DNA of 43,668 bases, taken from the NCBI GenBank assembly GCA_030603695.1, contig JAUVXF010000023.1, forward strand, positions 1 to 43,668. Direction: 5' to 3'. The notes under the pieces are model-generated. The model was not told where the DNA came from, did no database searches, and saw only the letters and a list, made by a program, of their open reading frames with translations. Shown here piece by piece: positions 18,801 to 26,329 of this stretch. A program made the translations under genes and the position numbers. This DNA is from Natronohydrobacter sp. Lineage in GTDB: Bacteria; Pseudomonadota; Alphaproteobacteria; Rhodobacterales; Rhodobacteraceae. How positions within the stretch are numbered: position 1 is the first letter of the stretch; each line of letters starts with the position of its first letter.

Positions 18801-19287
18801 AGAGGCGCAAGATTTCATGGCGCGACAGGCCGGAATGCTGGCCGTGGAACAGGCGCTGCGGCTATACCGCGATACCCACCGCTCTGGCATGATGGCGCGC
18901 GCAAGTGCGGCCTTTGCGCTGCTGACAGGGGGGCGCTATGAGGGGCTGTCCACCCAACCCGAGGGGCGCCATGAAATCCTGATTGCGCAGGCGTGCGGCG
19001 GGGCGGGCAAACCCGTGGACAGCCTGTCCAAGGGCACGCGGTTTCAGCTTTATCTGGCACTGCGCGCGGCGGGCTATCTGGAACTGGCCCGCACGCGGCC
19101 CGCAGTTCCCTTTATCGCCGATGACATTATGGAAACCTTCGATGATACCCGCAGTGCGGCCGCATTTCGCCTGCTGGCCGAGATGGCCCAAAGCGGCCAA
19201 GTCATCTATCTGACCCATCACGCCCATCTGTGCGAGATTGCAAAACGCGCCTGCCCGGATGTGCAGTTGCACCGTTTGGGCGGGTAG
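15889..19287 (+). CDS. Large AAA ATPase, YhaN/SbcC-like
   Basis: A 1132-residue SMC/Rad50-like ATPase, partner of the overlapping exonuclease. The N-terminal head has Walker A in YGPNEAGKSTLFSGW. Very long Ala/Glu/Arg-rich coiled coils fill about 160-960. The C-terminal head has the ABC signature VDSLSKGTRFQLYLALR, Walker B PFIADDIMETFDD and the H-loop TYLTHHAH-like YLTHHAH. No zinc-hook CxxC is visible in the coil apex, as is typical of YhaN rather than Rad50/SbcC. Its stop is 10 bp from the convergent trkH stop. Confidence 0.88.
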   Translation: MRLNQLGLLRYGHFTNHVLEFPRPAPGTPDLHVIYGPNEAGKSTLFSGWLDVVFGIPARTGYNFLHDNRALRLEASLDTPLGPLAVARVKGNANTLLDAATDSALPDTTLAAAMGGLDRDGYMTMFSLDDDTLELGGKSILDSKGELGSLLFAASAGLAELSAELSALHENSAQWFKPKGRAHALAGHKARLAELTSQRKAADLAVSDWRRLVQAVEQAQEGYENARMRHAETKARLDALRRDLDALPLLVRLRKAEARLASLPAPRPLPPDWAATLPDWLAQEAELAALIPAAQDQIASLQAALASLPPDDAASPHIPRLEEVEGRFGAVAKECADLPRRRAELAEIERAQIAALARLGRADLTVEAATIAPDLAAELTKMIEAETRLASRLNSATLELARAQTAVQDMPASAPLDEGALARLLPLVAELRRADLLRACAEADAAQNTAQAAQAQAFARLAPWQGDGLALAALDVPDAETLHVLENALAQAQDTARTAAQDCARLEDSTARLQADCDTPAPVGAQQAQASRAARQAAWATHKAQLCAQSAAEFEAAMAADDAVQAARLEQARREEKLALLRQEMASLAQAQARRARARTDLAAQEGQLAQHWAALGIAPEGRSLPDLRAWLARREAALQADHDLAQASAQAQAQATRLDNAAGSLRAALAALGSAVAGQDYPLLLAEAEALLSTAETLRQSARARRDLAARMAEVQAAQAEQAAWQAKWQELCARTWIGTPAPDAARMRATLAVLAELAVLAPQAEALHRRIARIEEDLASFHGDMKALAKALDLDAGEDALALWPRLRARLRDAQSRATERVRLERDITQSRAHLHTLTQRRARLDTATAPLRAEFPDTSLRGIEHHLAEMAQARDLAADCDSLRADLAQHLRGLRLEDELARLENFDPAPAQAEAETLKATLGAQEDALRAAYAVLASAQQARDGAGADGAAARLEAERQTLVLQIAQEAQDFMARQAGMLAVEQALRLYRDTHRSGMMARASAAFALLTGGRYEGLSTQPEGRHEILIAQACGGAGKPVDSLSKGTRFQLYLALRAAGYLELARTRPAVPFIADDIMETFDDTRSAAAFRLLAEMAQSGQVIYLTHHAHLCEIAKRACPDVQLHRLGG

Positions 19288-19297
19288 GGGGCGCAGC

Positions 19298-20746
19298 CTA
19301 TCCCCGCCAAAAGCGGGGCAGCACCAGCACCAGCACTGTCAGCACTTCCAGCCGCCCCAGATACATGCCAAAAATCATCAGCCATTTTGCCGCAACGGGA
19401 AAGCCATTCACCGCGCCAGTTGCGCCCACTTCCGGCCCGTAAACAGGGCCTATGTTGCAAATCGCTGTCCATGCGGCCGTGATTGCCGTGCGCAATTCCA
19501 GCCCTGTCAGCGACAATGCCACGGCCAGCGCCATGTAGCTGGCCACAAAAACCGTAAACATCACGATCACCGATGACACCACATCGGGTTCCAGCCGCTT
19601 GCCGCCCAGACGCAGGGCCACCACCTCATGCGGGCGGCGCAAGCGCTGCATCTGCGCGCGAATGGCCTCGAACAGCACAAGATAGCGAAACACTTTCAGC
19701 GAACAGCCCGTAGAGGCCGTACATGCCCCGATAAACCCCACCGTCATCACCACCAGCAACGGAAAATCGCCCCACGCCGCCACATCTTCGCTGCCATAGC
19801 CCGTGCCGGTAAACAGGGTCACAACATTGAACAGCGTTCCGCGCACTATATCAAAAAGTGCCGCATCGCTGGTCAGCGCGCGGTAGAAGATAACGGCCCC
19901 CACCGCATAGGCTGTCCAGCGCAGAAAGGCGCGCACCTGCACATCGCGCCACACCGCCACCCAAGACCCGCCCATAAGCTGAATGAAGCGGATGAAGGGC
20001 AGCCCCGCCAGTACCATGAACACCACCGAAACATATTCCAACGGCCCCACGAATTTCGTAAAAGATGCGTCTGTCGTGGAAAACCCGCCCGTGGCAATGG
20101 TTGTCAGCGCATGGTTCACAGCATCAAAGCCCGACATGCCAAACGCCATATAGGCAATGATCGCGGCCAGTGTCAGGCCGAAATAGACCTGCAACAACCC
20201 CGCCGAGATATCATAGACACGGGGCAGAACCTTGCCCATCGTATCAAAGGCTTCGGCCTGAAAATGCTGCATGCCCCCCACCCGCAGGACAGGCAGAAAC
20301 ACCAGCGCCACAACCACAATCCCAAGCCCGCCCAGCCATTGCAGCATAGAGCGCCAGAGCAGCACACCGGGGGGCAGGTTATCCAGCCCCACAAAAACCG
20401 TTGTTCCCGTGGTTGTCATGCCTGACATGGCCTCGAAATAGGCATGGGTCAGATCGGCATAGGGTGCGCCCAGCATGAACGGGATCGCGCCAAGCGCAGG
20501 CAGCACGGCCCAAACGGCAGCCGTCAGCAGAAAGGATTGCCGCCGCCCCAGCCCGGCATCCAGCGCGTTGCGCGTGGTCAAGGCGGCAGCGGCACTGACA
20601 AGGCAAATCAGAAAGCTGGCGCGCACGAAAGCGTGCCAGTTGTCATGGCCGGCCTGCCAATCCACAACGGCAGGCAAAAGCATCAGCACGCCCAGCGTCA
20701 GGCCAAGCAATCCGATCAGATGAACAACGGGGCGCATATCTAGCAT
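19298..20746 (-). CDS. trkH: Potassium uptake protein, TrkH family
   Basis: A 482-residue inner-membrane potassium channel subunit with four pore-loop repeats. Their filter regions are visible as MSGMTTTGTTVF, ALTTIATGGFSTTD, LFTGTGYGSED and AICNIGPVYG. Trk proteins usually work with the cytoplasmic gating protein TrkA, which is not in the window. ATG codons at 20746 and 20737 are both possible. It lies 40 bp downstream of pfkB on the same strand and is probably co-transcribed, although the two have no obvious functional link. Confidence 0.92.
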   Translation of the reverse strand: MLDMRPVVHLIGLLGLTLGVLMLLPAVVDWQAGHDNWHAFVRASFLICLVSAAAALTTRNALDAGLGRRQSFLLTAAVWAVLPALGAIPFMLGAPYADLTHAYFEAMSGMTTTGTTVFVGLDNLPPGVLLWRSMLQWLGGLGIVVVALVFLPVLRVGGMQHFQAEAFDTMGKVLPRVYDISAGLLQVYFGLTLAAIIAYMAFGMSGFDAVNHALTTIATGGFSTTDASFTKFVGPLEYVSVVFMVLAGLPFIRFIQLMGGSWVAVWRDVQVRAFLRWTAYAVGAVIFYRALTSDAALFDIVRGTLFNVVTLFTGTGYGSEDVAAWGDFPLLVVMTVGFIGACTASTGCSLKVFRYLVLFEAIRAQMQRLRRPHEVVALRLGGKRLEPDVVSSVIVMFTVFVASYMALAVALSLTGLELRTAITAAWTAICNIGPVYGPEVGATGAVNGFPVAAKWLMIFGMYLGRLEVLTVLVLVLPRFWRG

Positions 20747-20786
20747 GATGCGCAGCCTTTGCGCGGGGCGGGCCGGGTGTCAAGCG

Positions 20787-21737
20787 TCAGAGCGCGGCCA
20801 GATCGCATTGCGCGCGCAGGCGCATCACATCCGCAGCCCGGAACAACGCGCTGCCCGGTGTCATAACGGCGCTTGCGGCGGCGGCAGTGCCAAGGCGCAG
20901 CGCTTCTGGCGCGCTCTGGCCCTGCGCCAGTGCCAATGTGAAAGCGCCCGTAAAACTGTCGCCCGCGCCCACCTTGCTTTGCACAGCGACAGCGGGCGGG
21001 CGGCAATGATGCGCCCCTGTCCCATCGGCCAGAACAGACCCGTCGGCCCCGCGCGCAAGGCACACATGATCGGCCACACCTTTGGCGACAAGGGCACGCG
21101 CAAATTCCGCGCTATCGGCCACTGTGGCAAGGGGCTGGCCCGCCAGCCCCTCGGCCTCTGCCTGATCCAGACGCAACAGCGCGGGGCGGCCCGCGCGCCG
21201 TGGCGCGCGCACAAGCTGAACAAGTGCCGGGCCAGAGATATCCACCATCAGCCGCCCCGGCCCAAGGCGCTGCCCAAGGGTTTGGGCAAAATCCGCCTCC
21301 AACCCCGGCGGCTGGCTGCCTGACAGCACCACCAGCCCCGCCGCATGGGCCAGAATATCCGCCAGCGCCTGCGCGCCAAGGGCTGCGGGCCACTCCGCGC
21401 CGGGCAGTTGCAGGCGGAATTGCTGGCCCGCATCATCCGTTATGGCCCAGCTTTGGCGCGTTTCACCCGGTGCGGCGAAGGGCTGCACGGCCACCCCTTG
21501 CGCCTGCAAAAGCCCCAGATGCTGTGCCCCGCTTGCCCCCCCAAGCGCGACCCATGCCAGCACATCGCCCCCAAGCTTATGAATGGCACGGGCCACATTC
21601 ACACCCCCGCCCCCCGGCTCATATACCGGCGCAGACAGGCGCAGTTTGGGGCCGGCCACCATCTGCCCTACCCGCGCCGAAAGATCCAGCGCAGGGTTGA
21701 GAGTGACGGTCAGGATGGGGGTATTCTGTCCAGCCAT
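20787..21737 (-). CDS. PfkB-family sugar kinase (1-phosphofructokinase-like)
   Basis: A 316-residue carbohydrate kinase of the PfkB/FruK/LacC branch. ILTVTLNPALDLS at the N-terminus, the EPGGGGVNVARAIHKLGG sugar-binding block and the catalytic VGAGDSFTGAF near residue 258 are diagnostic. The branch includes 6-phosphofructokinase 2, 1-phosphofructokinase and tagatose-6-phosphate kinase. No PTS fructose genes are adjacent, so a minor 6-phosphofructokinase role is plausible but the substrate is not settled. Confidence 0.88.
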   Translation of the reverse strand: MAGQNTPILTVTLNPALDLSARVGQMVAGPKLRLSAPVYEPGGGGVNVARAIHKLGGDVLAWVALGGASGAQHLGLLQAQGVAVQPFAAPGETRQSWAITDDAGQQFRLQLPGAEWPAALGAQALADILAHAAGLVVLSGSQPPGLEADFAQTLGQRLGPGRLMVDISGPALVQLVRAPRRAGRPALLRLDQAEAEGLAGQPLATVADSAEFARALVAKGVADHVCLARGADGSVLADGTGAHHCRPPAVAVQSKVGAGDSFTGAFTLALAQGQSAPEALRLGTAAAASAVMTPGSALFRAADVMRLRAQCDLAAL

Positions 21738-21789
21738 AAGCGCAGATTACCCCATGCAACGCGTATCGCAACCCAAGAACAGACCAAAG

Positions 21790-21814
21790 AAAAAGGCAGC
21801 GCCGGGGCGCTGCC
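21790..21814 (-). terminator. Intrinsic terminator of folE2
   Basis: On the minus strand, a hairpin with 8-bp arms GGCAGCGC and GCGCTGCC and a four-base loop, followed directly by TTTTT. It lies about 30 bp after the folE2 stop. Confidence 0.85.
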
Positions 21815-21843
21815 TGTAATCTTTGGCCTTGGTCGTTACCCGC

Positions 21844-22935
21844 TTAGCCGACATGAAACAGCGTGCTGAACAGACGCGGATCAAGGCTTGCGGCCTTGAA
21901 GCTGTCGCCGCGTGTCAGAACGCTGACAGCATCATGGCTGTGCAAGCTTTCCTGATGGCTGGCCACAACGCGGAAATCCCCGATCCGGGCGTCGCCTTCC
22001 AGTTGGGCGCAGAAGCTGCGCGCGGCATCTTCCACAAAGATCGGATTGGCGGCGTTCAGTTCGGCGAAAGCCTGTTCATCCTCGCGCTTGACCATGACTT
22101 GCGTTTCAGTTGGCACAGCGGCGCGGCACAGTTCAATCAGGTCTTCGAACCACAGCTTGCGGCCCGGCAGCACCTCTACGGAAATGCGCGCGACAGAGCG
22201 CTGGGAATGGGGCGTTGCCAATTGGCCGCGCGTGGCGCGTGCATGTTCGCTGAGTTCCAGCGAACAGGGGCAGGTGGATGAATAGACATAATCCAGATGC
22301 ATGAAGCTTTGGCGCGTGCCTGCCTGATCCACCAGTTCCAGCGCGATATCGTAATACTGATACCCGACCAGACCAGAGCGCAGGGATTGCACTTTCATCG
22401 GGAAGGACAGGCGCATCATGATGCGGGCATCAAAGCTTTCCAGATCGGCCTTGTAATCTTCCAGCGCCGCGCGGATCACATCTGTGCTGAAGGTGCGCTC
22501 TGCATGGGCATAAAAGCTGCGCATGATGCGCGACATGTTGATGCCCTTCTTCTCTGCTTCCAGACTGACAGTGCCAGTGACAGAGGTTTGCAATGTCAGA
22601 TCACCGTTTTCGCGGGTATGGTAGCGGATGGGCAGGCGGAAATTGGAAATGCCCACATGCTGAATTGCGGCTTTTGCGCCCACAATCAGGCTTGCAGGGC
22701 CATTTTGCAGGTCTGGCAGGCCCTCTTTATAGGCATGTCCCACCTCAAACTCTGCCGGGTAATCGCGGTTCAGCACCGGATAGGCGGCGGAAGGCAACAG
22801 GCTTGTGACCGCAGTTTCCAGTTGCACGCGCTCTGCTTCTGGCGCGGCATCGGTGAAACGGCGCAACAGATCAAGCGCTGCCTCGGCCTCTTCCCGGCTG
22901 GGCGTATGGTCGAGACTGGAAATGTGCAAATTCAT
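21844..22935 (-). CDS. folE2: GTP cyclohydrolase FolE2
   Basis: The type IB GTP cyclohydrolase, which forms dihydroneopterin triphosphate for folate (and queuosine-type) synthesis. The 363-residue protein contains the IB hallmarks VGISNFRLPI, KKGINMSRI, YVYSSTCPCSLELSEHA with the metal-binding Cys, and SHQESLHSHDA. FolE2 is the non-zinc-specific alternative to FolE. The start at 22935 has AGGAAGGAAA upstream on the minus strand; the longer frame from 23199 has no family sequence. It is a single-gene unit with its own terminator. Confidence 0.95.
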   Translation of the reverse strand: MNLHISSLDHTPSREEAEAALDLLRRFTDAAPEAERVQLETAVTSLLPSAAYPVLNRDYPAEFEVGHAYKEGLPDLQNGPASLIVGAKAAIQHVGISNFRLPIRYHTRENGDLTLQTSVTGTVSLEAEKKGINMSRIMRSFYAHAERTFSTDVIRAALEDYKADLESFDARIMMRLSFPMKVQSLRSGLVGYQYYDIALELVDQAGTRQSFMHLDYVYSSTCPCSLELSEHARATRGQLATPHSQRSVARISVEVLPGRKLWFEDLIELCRAAVPTETQVMVKREDEQAFAELNAANPIFVEDAARSFCAQLEGDARIGDFRVVASHQESLHSHDAVSVLTRGDSFKAASLDPRLFSTLFHVG

Positions 22936-23191
22936 CGTGGGATTTCCTTCCTGACTGCCAGAACCATAAATAGGCAGTGGTTTTTGCTTTTCCACAACAA
23001 TACGCGCGCGGGGCGCGTTTAGATCATATCTGATGGCTGTCGCCCGACACAAGGGGCGGCATTGGGATTGGCAGGGTTGCGCGGGGCGGGCCGCGCATGG
23101 CGTTACTTGGTGCCGCGCCTCGTGAACAGCCCCCAGAGGCCGAGCGAAAGCATTTCTCGGCAAGCAATGAAGCACAGACGCTACGCTGACA
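22936..23191. other. Intergenic DNA upstream of folE2
   Basis: The left part of the 386-bp divergent gap between folE2 and the DUF2892 gene. It contains the folE2 leader with an AT-rich patch near 22980 and a small TGTCG-CC-CGACA palindrome at 23038-23049. I looked for a Zur-type operator before folE2 and saw none that was convincing. No gene is supported. Confidence 0.5.
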
Positions 23192-23211
23192 CCCCGCATA
23201 ACCGCCCTGCG
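23192..23211. repeat. 20-bp exact inverted match to 13290-13309 (right copy)
   Basis: CCCCGCATAACCGCCCTGCG, the exact reverse complement of 13290-13309. It lies in the folE2/DUF2892 gap, about 50 bp upstream of the DUF2892 promoter. Confidence 0.6.
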
Positions 23212-23244
23212 TGATTCATGGCGTCTGGGCCTCGGTCTTTGTGA

Positions 23245-23265
23245 AATAATAACATTCGCATTATT
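23245..23265. promoter_or_regulatory. Possible operator overlapping the DUF2892 promoter
   Basis: An AT-rich inverted repeat, AATAAT and ATTATT separated by nine bases, ending on the -35 hexamer. Neighbouring bases continue as a degenerate palindrome. The position suits a repressor, for example of the ArsR or Fur type, but the regulator is not identified. Confidence 0.4.
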
Positions 23266-23292
23266 GAATAAGAATGATTGGCGTGTTATCTA
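23264..23292 (+). promoter_or_regulatory. Sigma-70-type promoter of the DUF2892 gene
   Basis: TTGAAT (23264-23269) and TATCTA (23287-23292) with exactly 17 bp between them, 29 bp before the start codon. One of the few consensus-like promoters visible in the window. Confidence 0.6.
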
Positions 23293-23321
23293 TAGTGCAT
23301 ATCTTAAAGGGAGTCACCGTT

Positions 23322-23528
23322 ATGACAGTCGATCGTGCCGTTCTTGCCTTTGCCGGGGTTATGGTTTTGATCAGCCTTGTGCTGACAAATCTGGTCTCGC
23401 CCCTGTTCATCTGGTTCACCGTGTTCATCGGGTTGAACATGATCCAATCCGCCTTTACGGGCCTTTGCCCGGCTGCGATGGTATTTCGCAAATTGGGCTT
23501 CAAAGATGGCAGCCCCTGCGCATCGTGA
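23322..23528 (+). CDS. Small DUF2892 (YgaP-type) inner-membrane protein
   Basis: A 68-residue protein with two hydrophobic helices (about 5-24 and 26-45), MTVDRAVLAFAGVMVLISLV and then FIWFTVFIGLNMIQSAFTGL, with the conserved GLCPA motif near residue 50. This is the DUF2892 fold, also the membrane part of E. coli YgaP, where it follows a rhodanese domain. Stand-alone copies are common near sulfur or sulfide detoxification genes; none is adjacent here. The start at 23322 has AAAGGGAG upstream. A clear promoter precedes it and a strong terminator follows, so it is a monocistronic, probably regulated gene. Confidence 0.85.
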   Translation: MTVDRAVLAFAGVMVLISLVLTNLVSPLFIWFTVFIGLNMIQSAFTGLCPAAMVFRKLGFKDGSPCAS

Positions 23529-23552
23529 CGCGCGGCACTGTTTGTTCCATGA

Positions 23553-23581
23553 AAAAGGCCGCGCAGATTGCGCGGCCTTTT
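23553..23581. terminator. Bidirectional terminator between DUF2892 gene and metK
   Basis: Perfect 12-bp arms AAAAGGCCGCGC and GCGCGGCCTTTT with a five-base loop. A and T runs on the two sides let it terminate transcription from both convergent genes. Confidence 0.88.
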
Positions 23582-23599
23582 CTGTCTGCCCTCACCTGA

Positions 23600-24766
23600 T
23601 CAGACGGCTTTTTTCAGCGCATCCACCAGATCGGTACGTTCCCAGCTAAAGCCGCCATCTGATTGCGGCGCGCGGCCAAAATGGCCATAGGCGGCAGTAC
23701 GCGCATAGATCGGGCGGTTCAGGCCCAGATGCTCGCGAATGCCCAAAGGTGTCAGATCCATCACCTTCGCCACGGCGCGCTCAATCGCCTCGTCATCCAC
23801 CTCTCCCGTGCCATGGGTATCGACATAGATGGACAGCGGCTTTGCCACGCCAATGGCATAGGACAGTTGCAATGTGCAGCGCTGCGCGATGCCTGCGGCG
23901 ACCACATTCTTGGCCAGATAGCGCGCCGCATAGGCGGCAGAGCGATCTACCTTTGTTGGGTCTTTGCCCGAAAACGCGCCGCCGCCATGGGGGGCCGCAC
24001 CGCCGTAGGTATCCACAATGATCTTGCGGCCTGTCAGGCCCGCATCGCCATCTGGCCCGCCGATAACAAATGTCCCCGTGGGGTTGACCCACCATTCGGT
24101 TTTCTCGGTCAACCACTCCTGTGGCAGCACTTCGCGGATATAGGGTTCCACAATCGCGCGGATATCATCCGAGGTTTGATCAAGGCTTGCATGCTGGGTG
24201 GAGAGCACAAGTTGCGTCACCTCCACCGGCTTGCCATTCTCATAGCGCAGCGAAAGTTGCGTTTTCGCATCCGGGCGCAGGCTGGGTTCCAGCCCGGATT
24301 TGCGAACTTCGGCCAAGCGCTGCAAAATCTGGTGTGCGTATTGGATGGGTGCGGGCATCAGTTCGGGGGTTTCATTCACCGCATAGCCGAACATGATCCC
24401 TTGGTCGCCCGCGCCCTCGCGATCCACACCTTGCGCGATATGGGCGGATTGCTCGTGCAGGAAATTCAGCACATGGCAGGTATTCCAATGGAATTTTTCC
24501 TGCTCATAGCCAATATCCTTGATGCAATCGCGCGCGATCTGGGGAATGCGGCCCATATAGTCTTTCAGCCGCTCCGGGTCTGACAGGCCCACTTCGCCGC
24601 CAATCACCACCAGTGACGATGTGGCGAAGGTTTCGCAGGCTACACGCGCGGTTTCTTCCTCGGCGATCAGCGCATCCAGCACGGCATCGGAAATGCGGTC
24701 ACAGACCTTGTCGGGATGGCCTTCTGATACGGATTCCGAGGTGAAAATATAGTTCTGTCTTGCCAT
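23600..24766 (-). CDS. metK: S-adenosylmethionine synthetase
   Basis: Makes S-adenosylmethionine from methionine and ATP. The 388-residue length is normal. Motifs: [14 protein letters not shown] with the catalytic His, [30 protein letters not shown], and [22 protein letters not shown] 24766 begins [16 protein letters not shown], the true family N-terminus; the frame extending to 24886 adds a leader without homology. A stretch of about 140 bp to the upstream esterase gene holds the leader. Rhodobacterales metK genes often carry a SAM/SAH riboswitch there, but I do not see its motif. Confidence 0.97.
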   Translation of the reverse strand: MARQNYIFTSESVSEGHPDKVCDRISDAVLDALIAEEETARVACETFATSSLVVIGGEVGLSDPERLKDYMGRIPQIARDCIKDIGYEQEKFHWNTCHVLNFLHEQSAHIAQGVDREGAGDQGIMFGYAVNETPELMPAPIQYAHQILQRLAEVRKSGLEPSLRPDAKTQLSLRYENGKPVEVTQLVLSTQHASLDQTSDDIRAIVEPYIREVLPQEWLTEKTEWWVNPTGTFVIGGPDGDAGLTGRKIIVDTYGGAAPHGGGAFSGKDPTKVDRSAAYAARYLAKNVVAAGIAQRCTLQLSYAIGVAKPLSIYVDTHGTGEVDDEAIERAVAKVMDLTPLGIREHLGLNRPIYARTAAYGHFGRAPQSDGGFSWERTDLVDALKKAV

Positions 24767-24906
24767 CTGTGTCTTGCCCGATCCTATAGCCCCAAAGGGT
24801 GTTGCCCCTGCCGCTGCCTCTGTTTCTGCCCCGCGCGCCTGCGTCAGCACTCGCGTTGCCATACCAAACACGCCCATGCGCCACAACTGTCAGAATGCGC
24901 AGGTTT

Positions 24907-25635
24907 TTACGAACCTTCGGCAGCGGATTGCAGAAAGTCCAGCACATATGGCCCGATCCCTTCCACAATCAATGCAACACCTTCGGCATTCGGGTGGATA
25001 TGGTCATCTTGCATCAACTCCGCGAAAGAGGCCCCGGCATCGGCCTTGTCTGTCATGGGTTGCATGAAATTGGGATAAAGGGCCACATCATACAGGCCCG
25101 CCAGATCAATATACATCCGCTCAAAGGCAAGCTGAAATTCCGGCCCGTAATTGCCCGGCGCGGGCAGGCCCGCCAGCATGGCGGGAATGCCCTCACGCTC
25201 CAGCCGCGCCAAAATGCCGCTCAGGTTTTCGCGGCTGGCGGCCGGATCAATCCCGCGCAGCAGATCATTTCCGCCAAGGGTAACAAGCATGGCATCCACA
25301 GGTTCGGCCAATGTCCAATCCATGCGCGCCAGCCCGCCTGCCGTGGTATCGCCCGACACGCCGGCATTTATCACCTCTACCTCCAGCCCGTTTGCGCGCA
25401 GCCATGTTTCCAGTTGGGGCACAAAGCCCTCGCCCTGTTCCAGCCCGTAGCCTTGGGTCAGGCTGTCGCCCAGGGCCACAAGGCGCAGCGATTGTGCCTG
25501 CGCGGCAGGCGCGGCGGAAAGGGCCAGCGCGCCCGTTAATGCAAGATATGCCGCACTGCGGCAGTTGCCGAATGCGCGCGCAACCCCATATGCAGGGATA
25601 AGAGATTTTAAAAGGATAGCGTAAATGGCGGACAT
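24907..25635 (-). CDS. SGNH/GDSL hydrolase, TesA-like arylesterase
   Basis: A 242-residue probable periplasmic esterase, lysophospholipase or thioesterase. An N-terminal signal-like hydrophobic region (about 25-48, ending APAAQAQ) precedes block I ALGDSLTQGYGL (catalytic Ser), block II GVSGDTTAGG, block III LGGNDLLRG and block V DDHIHPNAEG (catalytic Asp and His). Divergent from an ABC system, as tesA is from ybbA-ybbP in E. coli. The start at 25635 overlaps the start of the opposite gene by 11 bp; I found no later in-frame start that keeps the signal sequence, and earlier starts lie further inside the ABC gene. Confidence 0.88.
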   Translation of the reverse strand: MSAIYAILLKSLIPAYGVARAFGNCRSAAYLALTGALALSAAPAAQAQSLRLVALGDSLTQGYGLEQGEGFVPQLETWLRANGLEVEVINAGVSGDTTAGGLARMDWTLAEPVDAMLVTLGGNDLLRGIDPAASRENLSGILARLEREGIPAMLAGLPAPGNYGPEFQLAFERMYIDLAGLYDVALYPNFMQPMTDKADAGASFAELMQDDHIHPNAEGVALIVEGIGPYVLDFLQSAAEGS

Positions 25636-26329
25636 GGTTCTCTCACTGAAAGAAGTGGGGCTGACATTGCAGGGCAATGCAGGCGCTGTACGAATTTTGA
25701 GCGGAATTTCCCTGGATGTCACGCGGGGCGAGACTGTGGGGCTGGTCGGGCCATCGGGGTCGGGCAAATCCTCGCTCCTTATGCTTATGGGCGGGCTGGA
25801 ACGCGCAAGCGCCGGTCAGGTGCTGGCCATGGGCCATGATCTGACAGCTTTGGGCGAAGATGCGCTGGCCCGGTTTCGCAGGCAACATATGGGGGTGGTG
25901 TTCCAGTCTTTCCACCTTATTCCCACCATGACAGCGCTGGAAAATGTCGCAACGCCCCTTGAACTGGCCGGGCGGCGCGATGCGTTCGACCGCGCAGAGG
26001 AAGAATTGCGCGCCGTGGGCCTTGGTCACAGGCTGGATCATTACCCCGCCCAGATGTCTGGCGGCGAACAGCAGCGCGTGGCCCTTGCCCGCGCCGCAGC
26101 CCCCCGGCCCGATATTTTGCTGGCGGATGAACCCACAGGCAATCTGGACGGCCCCAATGGCCAAGCCATCATGGATTTGCTCTTTGGCCTGCGCGACAGG
26201 CATGGCGCAACGCTTGTGCTTGTCACCCATGCGCCAGAACTGGCCGCGCGCTGTGACAGGGTTATCCGGCTGTCAGACGGGCAGATCGCGGGCGAGGATC
26301 GCAACGCGCGCAAAGAGGCCGCCGAATGA
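25625..26329 (+). CDS. ABC transporter ATP-binding protein (YbbA-like)
   Basis: A 234-residue ATPase of the LolD/MacB/YbbA group. Walker A GPSGSGKSS, Q-loop VVFQSFHLIPTMTALENV, signature MSGGEQQRVALARA, Walker B ILLADEPTGNLD, H-loop VTHAPEL. AAGGAT lies seven bases before the ATG at 25625. It overlaps the permease gene as ATGA. With the divergent TesA-like hydrolase this reproduces the tesA/ybbA-ybbP block, whose transport substrate is still not established. Confidence 0.9.
   Translation: MADMVLSLKEVGLTLQGNAGAVRILSGISLDVTRGETVGLVGPSGSGKSSLLMLMGGLERASAGQVLAMGHDLTALGEDALARFRRQHMGVVFQSFHLIPTMTALENVATPLELAGRRDAFDRAEEELRAVGLGHRLDHYPAQMSGGEQQRVALARAAAPRPDILLADEPTGNLDGPNGQAIMDLLFGLRDRHGATLVLVTHAPELAARCDRVIRLSDGQIAGEDRNARKEAAE

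Noticed and set aside
24767-24906. SAM/SAH or SAM-II riboswitch upstream of metK
   Set aside because: I looked for the conserved hairpin loop and the downstream GGAGC-type strand; neither is present, and only weak alternative G/C pairings are seen.
25636-25767. Longer N-terminus for the TesA-like esterase
   Set aside because: It would lie inside the oppositely directed ABC ATPase gene over its Walker A region and adds no signal peptide or family sequence.
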